Assembly (NCBI GenBank): GCA_024686035.1
Contig: JAIBDW010000005.1
Coordinates: 1 to 52,156, forward strand
Direction of reading: 5' to 3'
From: Oceanospirillaceae bacterium
GTDB taxonomy: Bacteria; Pseudomonadota; Gammaproteobacteria; Pseudomonadales; Balneatricaceae
Length of the DNA stretch: 52,156 nucleotides
Shown: piece after piece, positions 33,131-42,049 of the stretch
Layout: the number at the start of each line of letters is the position of its first letter
Numbering within the stretch: the stretch's first letter is position 1
Made by a program: the position numbers and the translations under genes
Notes under the pieces: model-generated
What the model saw: the letters and a program-made list of their open reading frames with translations, nothing else
Told to the model about the DNA's origin: nothing
Database searches by the model: none

Positions 33131-33628
33131 CTACGCTTGAATATCTGCAATGGGTGTCGCAAAACTCTGTGCCATATCCCATGGGAATCGAATCCACGTG
33201 TCTTGGCTTACTTCAGTAATATATAAATCCACAGTCGATTTCCCCGCAGGTTTAGCATATACCGTAGCAAAGGTGGCTTTAGGCACCATTTGGCGCACAG
33301 CCGCCGCCGTTTTTCCCGTATCTACTAGGTCATCAATTAGCAAAAAGCCTTCACCGTCGCCGTCAAAACCTTTGAGTAATTTTAGCTCGCCTTGTTTACT
33401 GGCTTCTACACCGGCCTCAAGTTGTCCGTAACTGGAAATACAAATGGTGTCGATTAGACGAATATCCAGCTCGCGAGCAATAATGGCGGCAGGCACTAAA
33501 CCGCCACGCGTAATGGCAATAATACCTTTCCACGGCCCTTGATCTAGCAGGCGCCAAGCCAATGCACGGGCGTTGCGGTGTAATTCTTCCCAAGAAATCG
33601 GGTAGTCTTTATTATATGGATTAGTCAT
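33131..33628 (-). CDS. gpt: Xanthine-guanine phosphoribosyltransferase
   Basis: 165 residues, close to E. coli Gpt (152). It shares [25 protein letters not shown], the PRPP-binding loop [13 protein letters not shown], and the end [11 protein letters not shown]. It salvages guanine and xanthine to nucleotides. The start overlaps the preceding stop as ATGA, so it is coupled to the gamma-carbonic anhydrase-like gene. Confidence 0.94.
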   Translation of the reverse strand: MTNPYNKDYPISWEELHRNARALAWRLLDQGPWKGIIAITRGGLVPAAIIARELDIRLIDTICISSYGQLEAGVEASKQGELKLLKGFDGDGEGFLLIDDLVDTGKTAAAVRQMVPKATFATVYAKPAGKSTVDLYITEVSQDTWIRFPWDMAQSFATPIADIQA

Positions 33629-34164
33629 TGGTTTTCCTGTGCTAAGTACTGATTTTTAAGGCTGACATAATTATTAGCCATGTAGGTCAGGCTTGCTACT
33701 TCTGCATCTGTTAATCGGCGTTTTTGGCGGGCTGGGCTACCTGCATATAAAAACCCGCTTACAAGCCTTTTACCTGGAGTCACTAGGCTGTTAGCAGCGA
33801 TCATAACCTCATCATCTACCACTACGTCGTCCATTACGGTGCTGCCCATCCCGACTAGTACCCGATTGCCGATAGTGCAGCCGTGTAAAATAACTCGATG
33901 CCCTATGGTCACTTGGTCACCAATGATTAACGCATAGCCTTGTGGGTTGTGGGCGCTTTTATGGGTGACATGTAAAATGGAGCCATCTTGAACACTGGTA
34001 GAATGACCAATGCGAATATGATTTACATCTCCACGTATCACACTGTATGGCCAGATAGATGAATTTGCACCAATGTGAACATCGCCAATAATAATGCATT
34101 GTTCATCAATAAATGCACTTGGATCAATCTGTGCAGAGACGTGTTTAAGTGACCTAATAGACAT
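33625..34164 (-). CDS. Gamma-carbonic anhydrase-like hexapeptide-repeat protein (YrdA family)
   Basis: 179 residues with left-handed beta-helix hexapeptide repeats, including [30 protein letters not shown]. His residues in LHVTHKSAH and [11 protein letters not shown] fit the metal ligands of this family. It forms trimers with metal at the interfaces. Carbonic anhydrase activity is not assured for the YrdA/CaiE branch. It starts after AGGAGC and is coupled to gpt. It is divergent from prlC. Confidence 0.9.
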   Translation of the reverse strand: MSIRSLKHVSAQIDPSAFIDEQCIIIGDVHIGANSSIWPYSVIRGDVNHIRIGHSTSVQDGSILHVTHKSAHNPQGYALIIGDQVTIGHRVILHGCTIGNRVLVGMGSTVMDDVVVDDEVMIAANSLVTPGKRLVSGFLYAGSPARQKRRLTDAEVASLTYMANNYVSLKNQYLAQENQ

Positions 34165-34255
34165 TATTGCTCCTAATTTGCAGCAAAACGTTGGGTATTG
34201 CTGTAAGAGGCACTATTATAACCCCACGAAGATACAAAACAATCGATGAGACGCC

Positions 34256-36337
34256 ATGACAGCCCTTTGTGTAAAAGATGCACTACTATTACCCGACTTT
34301 GCTTCTATTGACCCAGCTGGATTAGCCGCTAGGCTAGATAAACAACTATCATCCAACCTAGAAGCCATTGAGCAATTACTACGCAGCCAAGACAACTTAA
34401 GCTATAAAGATCTTGTGCCTGCATTAGAACAGCTGGGAGACGAAGTGGATAGGTTATGGGGGCCCCTGAGTCATTTGCATGGGGTAGGTAACAAAGAAGA
34501 TATAAGAGCTGCATTTGATGAGTGCTTACCTAAGCTAACAGACTATGCGACAAAATTGGGACAGAACAAATCATTATATTTGGCTTTTTTAGGCTTGTTA
34601 GATAGTGCTGAATTTAGTCAGTTAAGCCAACCTCAGCAGCAGTTTGTTAAGCTTCAGATAAAAGACTTTAAGTTGGCGGGTGTGGCTTTAAATCCACAAG
34701 AGCAAATTGAATACGGCCAGTTGAAACAGCAAATAGCAAAGCTTTCTACACGTTTTTCAAATCATCTTATGGATGCTACCCAAGCGTGGAGTAAACATGT
34801 CAGTGATCGTAATGATTTACTTGGGTTGCCAGAATCTGCCTTGCAACAAGCTAAAGAAAGCGCCAAAGCTCAAGACTTAGAAGGGTATTTATTGAAGCTA
34901 GACTTTGCGTGCTATCACGCCGTCATGACCTTTGCCCAACACTCACAACTAAGGCAAGAAATATACCAAGCCTTCAACACCAGAGCATCAGACCAAGGAC
35001 CCCATGCCGAGCAGTTTGATAATACTCCAGTGATGGAAGAGCTGGTAGGCTTGCGGCATAAGATGGCCTGTTTAGTAGGGTTTGATCACTACGCAGATTA
35101 TTCGGTGGCTACCAAGATGGCTGATTCTGGCCGTGCAGTTGAAGCGTTTTTATTAGATCTAACCACAGCGTGTAAGCCACAAGCACTAGCAGACATGAAG
35201 CAGTTACAAGAGTTTGCAACCGAGCAAGGCGGGCCTACCCCGTTAGCGGCCTGGGATGTGGCTTATTACAGCGAAAAGCTTCGCCAAAAGCGGTATGACT
35301 TATCCCAAGAGCAGCTGAAGCCTTATTTTGCACTACCACAAGTGCAAGGTGGTTTGTTTGAGGTGGTAAAGCGTATTTATGGTATCCAAGTGACGCAAGT
35401 TGCAGCTCACCAAGACATTAGCACTTGGCACCAGGATGTTGGTTTTTATCAAGTCACATACTTAGGTCAAGCCATCGGGTATTTCTATTTTGATCTCTTT
35501 GCGCGGGATCAAAAACGTGGTGGCGCATGGATGGATGAGTGCCGTAACCGTCAGCTTAAAGCGAACGGCCAGCTGCAGTTGCCCGTGGCTTATTTAGTGT
35601 GTAATTTTGCTCCCCAAGTAGGGGACACACCAGCCTTACTCACTCACGCAGAAGTGACAACTTTGTTTCATGAGTTTGGCCATGGATTGCATCATATGAT
35701 GACCAATATCGATGTTGCAGGGGTTGCTGGTATTAATGGTGTGGCATGGGATGCTGTAGAGCTGCCAAGCCAGCTATTAGAGAACTGGTGCTGGCAGGAG
35801 GAGTCACTGCGTTTGTTTGCCAAGCATTATCAAACAGGAGCGGCTTTACCAGAAGCAATGTTACAAAAAATGTTATCAGCCAAAAATTTTCAAGCTGGTA
35901 TGTTTGTCATGCGCCAGCTAGAATTTGCCTTGTTTGATTTACGCTTACACATGAACTACAACCCAGGTGCCCCCCAGTCTGTGCAAGCGGTAATAGATCA
36001 AGTGCGAGAAGAAGTAGCAGTCATAAAAGCACCCGCGTGGAATCGCTTTCAACACGGCTTTGCGCACATTTTTGCAGGTGGCTATGCTTCTGGATACTAC
36101 AGCTATTTATGGGCAGAAGTGTTGGCGGCGGATGTCTTTAGTCGTTTTGAAGAAGAGGGTATATTTAACCCTAGCACTGGCGCTGCACTATGGAAACAGA
36201 TTACAGGCCAAGGTGGAAGCGAAGATGCGATGGACTTATTTACTCAATTTATGGGGCGCAAGCCCAGTGTGCATGCTTTGATGCGCCACAAAGGTTTGGC
36301 CAAGGAAACATCTCAAGGAGCAAATGATGAAGGTTAG
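34256..36337 (+). CDS. prlC: Oligopeptidase A (M3 metallopeptidase)
   Basis: 693 residues (E. coli PrlC 680). The zinc-binding HEFGH motif is near residue 473, followed by GLHHMMT and WDAVELPSQLLENW, where the downstream Glu is the third ligand. The cytoplasmic enzyme degrades short peptides such as cleaved signal peptides. The 3' end overlaps the next small gene by 14 bases, so the two are coupled. Confidence 0.95.
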   Translation: MTALCVKDALLLPDFASIDPAGLAARLDKQLSSNLEAIEQLLRSQDNLSYKDLVPALEQLGDEVDRLWGPLSHLHGVGNKEDIRAAFDECLPKLTDYATKLGQNKSLYLAFLGLLDSAEFSQLSQPQQQFVKLQIKDFKLAGVALNPQEQIEYGQLKQQIAKLSTRFSNHLMDATQAWSKHVSDRNDLLGLPESALQQAKESAKAQDLEGYLLKLDFACYHAVMTFAQHSQLRQEIYQAFNTRASDQGPHAEQFDNTPVMEELVGLRHKMACLVGFDHYADYSVATKMADSGRAVEAFLLDLTTACKPQALADMKQLQEFATEQGGPTPLAAWDVAYYSEKLRQKRYDLSQEQLKPYFALPQVQGGLFEVVKRIYGIQVTQVAAHQDISTWHQDVGFYQVTYLGQAIGYFYFDLFARDQKRGGAWMDECRNRQLKANGQLQLPVAYLVCNFAPQVGDTPALLTHAEVTTLFHEFGHGLHHMMTNIDVAGVAGINGVAWDAVELPSQLLENWCWQEESLRLFAKHYQTGAALPEAMLQKMLSAKNFQAGMFVMRQLEFALFDLRLHMNYNPGAPQSVQAVIDQVREEVAVIKAPAWNRFQHGFAHIFAGGYASGYYSYLWAEVLAADVFSRFEEEGIFNPSTGAALWKQITGQGGSEDAMDLFTQFMGRKPSVHALMRHKGLAKETSQGANDEG

Positions 36338-36566
36338 ATTTATTGCAGGCATTGTTTGCCCCAAGTGCGGCGCAGAAGATAGCGTGCGTATCTATATTCC
36401 TGAGGAAGGCGACATAGATGAGCAGCTACGAGATTGTGTCACCTGTGGACACGAAGAACGCATTGGTCAAAGCACGGCAACGCGTCAAGAAATGAGCACC
36501 AGAGTGAGTGAAAAAAGCACCAGTGCTGTGCAAGAAGTTGAACCACAAGTTCTTAAACTGCTTTAA
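36324..36566 (+). CDS. Small zinc-ribbon protein, YheV family
   Basis: 80 residues with two CxxC pairs, CPKCG at about 12-16 and CVTCGHEE at about 38-45, forming a putative zinc ribbon. It matches the YheV/DUF2387 family of unknown function, often found beside prlC. GGAG lies three bases before the first ATG; the second ATG (36327) is equally plausible by spacing. It ends only eight bases from the convergent MATE gene. Confidence 0.85.
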   Translation: MMKVRFIAGIVCPKCGAEDSVRIYIPEEGDIDEQLRDCVTCGHEERIGQSTATRQEMSTRVSEKSTSAVQEVEPQVLKLL

Positions 36567-36574
36567 TCTCTGCG

Positions 36575-37924
36575 TTAGGGAGTGCTGAACCAACTTTGTT
36601 TATGGCTTAGCCAAAGATATCCTGCTAAGGCGACTATGGCCCTAACGCCACAAAAACCTAAAAATGCCCACCACAAACCTTGATTTCCCCACGGCTCAAG
36701 GAAATGCCAAAGAGGTAAAAGGGTGCAAACACTGGCTAGCACTGAGTAAAACATGGCCTGAACTTGGGTCGTGCCTACAAAAATACCATCAAATAAGTAG
36801 CTCCATACGCTAATTAAAGGCACCCACATTACCCAAAAAGCATGATCAACGGCTATTATGCGCACACTGTCTATAGTGGTGAGCATGTTAATGAAGGCAT
36901 TGCTAAATAGCCAAAAACCTATTGTTGCTATGATAGCAACAAAGATCGAATAAATGGCAGCAGCATTACAAAGCTGATAAAAGCGTTGTCTCTTTTTGGC
37001 CCCCAAAGCTTCCCCACAGGCTGCTTCAATTGCAAAAGCAAAACCATCCAAAGCGTAAGCCAGCAAGGCAACGTATTGTAATAATAAGGTATTCGCCGCT
37101 AGCACATCATCACCCATACGAGCACTTTGTGAGGTGATAAAGGCAAACGCAAACAGAAGCATTAGTGTGCGTACAAACAAATAGCTGTTGAGGCGGATGA
37201 GCTGTAAAGCTAAAGATGAAAAAAGAGGCCATTGTAGGTGCATGGTTTGATCAAAGCGAATCAGGTGCCGCCACACCAGCACCAGTGCCAATGCCAAACC
37301 GCAATAATCAGCTAAAAAACTGCCCCAAGCTACGCCATCGCTGCTCATATCAAAACCAACCACAAACAACAGGTTAAAAGCGATATTTGTCACGTTAGTC
37401 GCCACCAGCAAAACCAAAGGGCTACGACTATCTTGACGGCCTAGTAACCAACCCAAACAGACGTATGTGATGAGCACCGCAGGCGCACTATAAATACGGA
37501 TAGTAAGGTATTCTTCCGCTAAAACAGATACTTGGGCGCTTGCGCCCATAAGGGACACACCTAAAGGAATAAGCCAACTTTGTAACGCGACGATAGCTAA
37601 ACCAATGGCTAAAGCAAGTAATCCTGGCATTAGTAAAAGCTGCATTAAACGCTGATTATTTTTAGCGCCATGTGCTTGTGCAGTCAGGCCCACGGTACCC
37701 ATTCGTAAGAAGCCAAAGGCCCAATAAATAAAAGACAATAACGTAGCGCCCAAAGCCACTGCGCCTAAATAGCTGGCGTGATCTAAGTGCCCCATAACCG
37801 CAGCATCTACCAAGCCTAGTAAAGGCACACTAATGTTCGAGATGATTAATGGCCAAGCCAGTAGCCAAAGCTTTCGCATATGTTTAGCTTGAGGCGCGTA
37901 GCTAAATTGGCCTTGTGAGATCAT
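36575..37924 (-). CDS. MATE-family efflux transporter, DinF type
   Basis: About 449 residues with twelve hydrophobic segments and the MATE N-terminal block WPLIISNISVPLLGLVDAA. The nearest subgroup is DinF-like. MATE pumps export organic cations or oxidised compounds using Na+ or H+. It follows znuB with overlapping ends: a TTG at 37930 overlaps the znuB stop, and ATG 37924 is the start I prefer. Being last in zur-znuC-znuB it would be zinc-regulated, which is unusual. The substrate is unknown. Confidence 0.88.
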   Translation of the reverse strand: MISQGQFSYAPQAKHMRKLWLLAWPLIISNISVPLLGLVDAAVMGHLDHASYLGAVALGATLLSFIYWAFGFLRMGTVGLTAQAHGAKNNQRLMQLLLMPGLLALAIGLAIVALQSWLIPLGVSLMGASAQVSVLAEEYLTIRIYSAPAVLITYVCLGWLLGRQDSRSPLVLLVATNVTNIAFNLLFVVGFDMSSDGVAWGSFLADYCGLALALVLVWRHLIRFDQTMHLQWPLFSSLALQLIRLNSYLFVRTLMLLFAFAFITSQSARMGDDVLAANTLLLQYVALLAYALDGFAFAIEAACGEALGAKKRQRFYQLCNAAAIYSIFVAIIATIGFWLFSNAFINMLTTIDSVRIIAVDHAFWVMWVPLISVWSYLFDGIFVGTTQVQAMFYSVLASVCTLLPLWHFLEPWGNQGLWWAFLGFCGVRAIVALAGYLWLSHKQSWFSTP

Positions 37925-37926
37925 GC

Positions 37927-38721
37927 TCAAAAGGCTCGCAATGAGCGAGGCAAACTAAATAGCAAAAAGAACAAAGCGCTGGCAACTAATACCACAGAAG
38001 GGCCGGCTGGCGTATCATAAAACCAGGATAAAGCCAGGCCCCCGGTGACCGAAAACATGCCCAGCAAGCTTGCAAGCAGAGCCATTGTTTCTGGTGACTT
38101 GGATAACCGACGTGCAGCGGCAGCAGGGATGATCAACAGCGAGGTAATTAATAAAACCCCCACTACCTTCATCGCCACGGCTATCACTACGGCCACCATA
38201 AGCATCAACAAAGTGCGCATCCACGCCACATTAATTCCTTCAACTTGGGCTAGTTCTTCGTTGACCGTAATGGACAATAACGGCTTCCATATCCAAACAA
38301 GTATAATCATTACCACACAGCATGCTAAAGCGATCCACATCAAATCCTGTTGGCCTATTGCGAGCAAGTCGCCAAATAAGAACCCCATTAAATCAATGGA
38401 TTCATGTTCGAAAACACTAAGGCTCACCAAACCAAGGGATAAGCTTGCATGGGATAAAATACCTAACAATGTGTCTGTTGCAATAATGCGTCTGTGCATT
38501 AAAGTACTCAGTAATAGGGCCAATAACAAACATACCAAAATCACTGCTAAGCTGATGCTTACGTGGAGTAATAGCCCTAACGCAACACCTAAAAGTGCCG
38601 CGTGGGCGAGGGTGTCTCCAAAATAGGCCATTCTTCGCCACACCATAAAAGAGCCTAGAGGGCCTGAAATTGCAGCAATCATTACGCCTCCAAGCCAAGC
38701 CCATAATAAAAAATCAGCCAT
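37927..38721 (-). CDS. znuB: Zinc ABC transporter permease ZnuB
   Basis: 264 residues with about eight membrane segments, of the ABC-3 family. It starts DFLLWAWLGGVMIAAISGPLGSFMVWRRMAYFGDTLAHAALLG, split here as LGGVMIAAISGPLGSF and RMAYFGDTLAHAALLG. It forms the membrane channel for zinc with ZnuC and ZnuA. The start overlaps the znuC stop by eight bases. Confidence 0.95.
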   Translation of the reverse strand: MADFLLWAWLGGVMIAAISGPLGSFMVWRRMAYFGDTLAHAALLGVALGLLLHVSISLAVILVCLLLALLLSTLMHRRIIATDTLLGILSHASLSLGLVSLSVFEHESIDLMGFLFGDLLAIGQQDLMWIALACCVVMIILVWIWKPLLSITVNEELAQVEGINVAWMRTLLMLMVAVVIAVAMKVVGVLLITSLLIIPAAAARRLSKSPETMALLASLLGMFSVTGGLALSWFYDTPAGPSVVLVASALFFLLFSLPRSLRAF

Positions 38722-39493
38722 GGTCGCAATCCTTGTGGTGCTCGCCTGCGATGATCTCGCCGTGGCTAGTGTGATGGTGGTTGTGCTGGTGGTTGTATAG
38801 GGCTAAGTTACCAGCCCCATGATGGCCAAATAAGTCTGTGAAGGCTGGATCTTGGCTCACTTGTTCAGGATGTCCCGAGCAGCAGATATGCTGGTTTAGA
38901 CAAATCACCTGATCGGTTGCTGCCATCACTAAATGTAAGTCGTGGGAAACCATAAGAATGCCACAGCCTAAAATGTCTCGCACCTGACCAATAAGGTGAT
39001 ATAAAGACACTTGTCCTGTCACATCAACACCCTGAACGGGTTCATCCAATACCAATAAGTGGGGCTTTCTAAGCACCGCTCTAAGTAACAATACGCGTTG
39101 GGTTTCTCCACCAGAAAGCTGATGCATGGGCCGATCAAGCAGCTTTTCGGCGCGACATTCATGCAATAAAGTGTGCCACAACTCAGGGCTAAGCTTATGC
39201 ACCTTATGGCGACCTAAATCTAAAAATCTTGCGACTGTCAGTGGCAAGGTATCTTCTAGTTTTAATTTCTGAGGCATGTAGCCTATACGCAGGCCTTTTA
39301 CGGCTTCAATGTGGCCACAAGTAGGTTTGATTAAATTCAGTAAGCTGCGCACTAGAGTAGACTTTCCCGCGCCATTAGGGCCGATCAAAGTAGTAATCTG
39401 ACCCGCTTCTAAAGAGATGTCCACATCTTTAATGAGCCATCTATTACTGCGCTGTACCCCTAGGCCCTTGGCGCTGAGCAACAGCCCATTCAT
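38714..39493 (-). CDS. znuC: Zinc ABC transporter ATP-binding protein ZnuC
   Basis: 259 residues. Walker A is GPNGAGKST near 38-46, the signature LSGGETQRV near 124, and Walker B LLVLDEP. The C-terminal 36 residues are rich in histidine (NHQHNHHHTSHG and further), a feature also of E. coli ZnuC and likely zinc-binding. It overlaps zur (ATGA) and znuB (eight bases), so zur-znuC-znuB is a tight operon. Confidence 0.95.
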   Translation of the reverse strand: MNGLLLSAKGLGVQRSNRWLIKDVDISLEAGQITTLIGPNGAGKSTLVRSLLNLIKPTCGHIEAVKGLRIGYMPQKLKLEDTLPLTVARFLDLGRHKVHKLSPELWHTLLHECRAEKLLDRPMHQLSGGETQRVLLLRAVLRKPHLLVLDEPVQGVDVTGQVSLYHLIGQVRDILGCGILMVSHDLHLVMAATDQVICLNQHICCSGHPEQVSQDPAFTDLFGHHGAGNLALYNHQHNHHHTSHGEIIAGEHHKDCDHG

Positions 39494-39987
39494 GGCGTTA
39501 GCTCCGATAGACTAGGTTTGTCTATGCATTCTTTACAAGTGCCTATGATCTCGATGGTGTGACGTTGTATTTCAAAACCATGCTGATCAGCACTCACCTT
39601 AAGCGCAAGATTAATATATTGGCTTTCTAGTTCTTGCGCCTTATTGCACACCTGGCACAAAAGAAAGTGTCCTTGATGCGGTGTTTCTGGATTACAGCAT
39701 CCCACATAGGCATTAATGCTATCCAATTTATGTAACAAGCCTTGCTCACTTAAAAACTCAAGAGCACGGTACACCGTAGGTGGTGCAGAATTGAAACCCT
39801 CTTTTGCCAAGGCTGCTAGTAACTCATAGGCCCCAATAGGCTGATGGCTGCGCCATACTAATTCAAGCACCCGCTGGCGCACAGGAGTGAGCCTTACACC
39901 ACGCTGAGCACATAGGCTTTGAGCATGATTTATGGCACTGCTTATACAATGGCTATGGTCGTGGGGTGAAAATGCGGTGGATTGCAT
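39490..39987 (-). CDS. zur: Zinc uptake regulator Zur (Fur family)
   Basis: 165 residues. The winged-helix domain includes RLTPVRQRVLELVWRSHQPIGAYELL and APPTVYRALEFL; the dimerisation domain has the CxxC pairs CQVC and CKEC for structural zinc. It lies first in zur-znuC-znuB and is divergent from znuA. A matching operator (40013-40027) between them supports Zur rather than Fur. It represses zinc uptake when zinc is plentiful. Confidence 0.93.
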   Translation of the reverse strand: MQSTAFSPHDHSHCISSAINHAQSLCAQRGVRLTPVRQRVLELVWRSHQPIGAYELLAALAKEGFNSAPPTVYRALEFLSEQGLLHKLDSINAYVGCCNPETPHQGHFLLCQVCNKAQELESQYINLALKVSADQHGFEIQRHTIEIIGTCKECIDKPSLSELTP

Positions 39988-40004
39988 GAGTTGTCTCGAG
40001 CAAG

Positions 40005-40033
40005 TTGACAGTTGTTATAATATAACATAACAT
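40005..40033 (+). promoter_or_regulatory. znuA promoter containing the Zur box
   Basis: TTGACA (40005-40010), 17-base spacer, TAACAT (40028-40033). The Zur operator fills the spacer, so bound Zur should exclude RNA polymerase. Confidence 0.65.
40013..40027. promoter_or_regulatory. Zur operator between zur and znuA
   Basis: TGTTATAATATAACA, perfect 7-base arms around one central base, matching the gammaproteobacterial Zur box core (TGTTATAATATAACA type). It sits in the divergent gap and can control both zur-znuCB and znuA. Confidence 0.88.
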
Positions 40034-40073
40034 CCCTGAAAATCCCTAATACTCAATTAAAAAGGCTACTGGT

Positions 40074-40895
40074 ATGGTTTTTTCGTCTCGCGTATTTATA
40101 CAAACGTGTGTGTTTTTTGCATTTTTCTGGCTTGCCACTATAACCTCAGCATCAACGACTATATTACCTAGTACCCAAGCCCTTTCACTGGTTATCAAAG
40201 AGATTACCAAAGAAACACTACAACCCCTTGTGCCTGCTAATGCCTCACCCCATGATTTTAGCCTTAAGCCTAGCCACATTAGACGCATCCAAAAAGCTCA
40301 GCTAGTGGTTTGGCTTGGGCCTGAACTTGAGCCTTATCTTGCCAAGGTGATGTCACGTATTCCTCATCACAAACAATTTATTATCAACCAAAAAGGCTTG
40401 CCTTTAGCCTATGGACTGCACCCATGGACGAATCCTGAGTACTTGATGAACGGCATGTTGGAACTGAGCCAACATATGGGCACACCTTGGGATAGCCAAG
40501 CATGGAGGCAGCAAATGACCTTGTTGAAAACGCAGATTCAAAGCCATCAAAAGCGTTTATTAAAAAATCAGCAAGGTTATCTGGTCTATCACGACGGTAT
40601 CGATGGCTTTGAGTCATACTTTGGACTTGAGCATTTAGCCAGTTTTACTAACTCTGACGATCAGCCACCAGGTGCGAAGGGCATGGCTGCGATTGCTCAG
40701 CTTGCAAAAGAGCAACAAGTTGCTTGTGTTTTAACAGACCATGAAACCAAACCTAAACTTATTGATGCCGTGATAGGCCCCGAGGTAGAGCGGATTCAAA
40801 TTGATATTTTAGCCACTCATTCCACCTCACTGGTTAGCTACATCAATAGGCTTGGACAAGCAGTGTTAGATTGTGGCCACAGCATAAAGCAATAG
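40074..40895 (+). CDS. znuA: Zinc ABC transporter substrate-binding protein ZnuA
   Basis: 273 residues with a signal peptide (about 1-26, ending near TSASTT). Likely zinc ligands are His in ASPHDFSLKPS, in GLHPWTNPEY and in YHDGIDGFE, with an acidic/His site in LTDHETK. It captures zinc in the periplasm for ZnuBC. It is short and lacks the long His/Asp-rich loop seen in enterobacterial ZnuA. It is divergent from zur and controlled by the shared Zur box. Confidence 0.92.
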   Translation: MVFSSRVFIQTCVFFAFFWLATITSASTTILPSTQALSLVIKEITKETLQPLVPANASPHDFSLKPSHIRRIQKAQLVVWLGPELEPYLAKVMSRIPHHKQFIINQKGLPLAYGLHPWTNPEYLMNGMLELSQHMGTPWDSQAWRQQMTLLKTQIQSHQKRLLKNQQGYLVYHDGIDGFESYFGLEHLASFTNSDDQPPGAKGMAAIAQLAKEQQVACVLTDHETKPKLIDAVIGPEVERIQIDILATHSTSLVSYINRLGQAVLDCGHSIKQ

Positions 40896-40926
40896 ACTAC
40901 CTAGAAATACAAGCTTACTTTAGTAG

Positions 40927-41904
40927 TCAGGGTAATTGATGAAAGTGCTGCATGCGATGACTTAAAATATCTTTAAATACATCGGGGTCTTTGAGCACAG
41001 TCACGCCTTCTTCACGTTGATGTGCGTCTAAACCATGGAAGGTTTCTAGGCGAGACAACCAAAAGCGCATGGCTGCAGCAACTAACATCGCATTCCAATA
41101 ATGATGCTCGGCTTTATTAAAGGTTCGAACCGATGCATAAGCTTCTAAAAACGCCTTGTAAAGATCAGGCTCAATGCTACCATCAGCAGCGATACACCAA
41201 TCGTTGACGGTGATGGCGACATCAAACAGTAAGTAGTCATTACTGGCATTGTATAGATCTATCGTGGCGCTTAATCGACTTTGGTTAAACAGAGCGTTGT
41301 CGTGGAATAAATCGCCATGTATCACTCCTGTGGGTAAATCTGGGTGCTGGGAATGCATCCTTTCGTATTGCCCTATCGCCATCATCAGCATGGTAGCATC
41401 CTCACTATCAATGCACTTTGCTGCGCGAGGGCCTAACTCGCTCCACCATTTAGTGCCACGATGGCTATGACGGGTGGTGGTGAACTTTTGACCAGCCAAA
41501 TGCAAGCGCGCCAGTTCTTTACCCATAATGGCACACTCACTTACACCAATTTCTGAGCGCGCTAAATGGTCGCCTGCAAAACGAGGAAATAATACAGTGG
41601 GCTTGCCTGCCAATACACTTAAGGCACTGCCATCTTTATCTCTAATAGGGGCTGGCACAGTGACATCGTTGGCAACTAAATGGTTCGTTAAATCAATAAA
41701 ATAGGGGATCTCATCAAGTGTTAGATCTTCAAAAAGGGTCAGGACAAAGTCTTGTTGTGGCTGGCCCTTAATCTTAGTGGTGACAAAGTAATTGGTATTT
41801 TCTATACCGCCACTGATGCCCTTAAAATCCACCAAAGCGCCTAGGTTAAAAGGGGCTAGATAAGCGCTAATTTGGGCACTGCTAAGATGGGTATATACGG
41901 CCAT
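40927..41904 (-). CDS. thrB: Homoserine kinase, APH-fold (ThrB type II)
   Basis: 325 residues with the aminoglycoside-phosphotransferase fold. The N-terminus ISGGIENTNYFVTT is typical of ThrB II and the catalytic loop is VIHGDLFHDNALF. It phosphorylates homoserine in threonine synthesis. This form, unrelated to the GHMP-type ThrB of E. coli, is usual in Pseudomonas, where thrB also lies near polA and znu genes. Divergent from polA. Confidence 0.92.
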   Translation of the reverse strand: MAVYTHLSSAQISAYLAPFNLGALVDFKGISGGIENTNYFVTTKIKGQPQQDFVLTLFEDLTLDEIPYFIDLTNHLVANDVTVPAPIRDKDGSALSVLAGKPTVLFPRFAGDHLARSEIGVSECAIMGKELARLHLAGQKFTTTRHSHRGTKWWSELGPRAAKCIDSEDATMLMMAIGQYERMHSQHPDLPTGVIHGDLFHDNALFNQSRLSATIDLYNASNDYLLFDVAITVNDWCIAADGSIEPDLYKAFLEAYASVRTFNKAEHHYWNAMLVAAAMRFWLSRLETFHGLDAHQREEGVTVLKDPDVFKDILSHRMQHFHQLP

Positions 41905-42049
41905 AAGATGGTTACTTTATCAAGCGAATTGTGATCAATAATTTGGCTGCAAATAGTACGCTGCAAGACGTTTCAATTCAAGTTTCACAGCTTCCAATAT
42001 GGTATTCTTTATATTATTGGTAATCACAAATATTGGTTTAGAAGACAAC

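Noticed and set aside
38045-38626. Open frame of 193 codons antisense to znuB
   Set aside because: A shadow of a conserved permease; Asn/Lys/Thr-rich with no domain and no plausible start signal.
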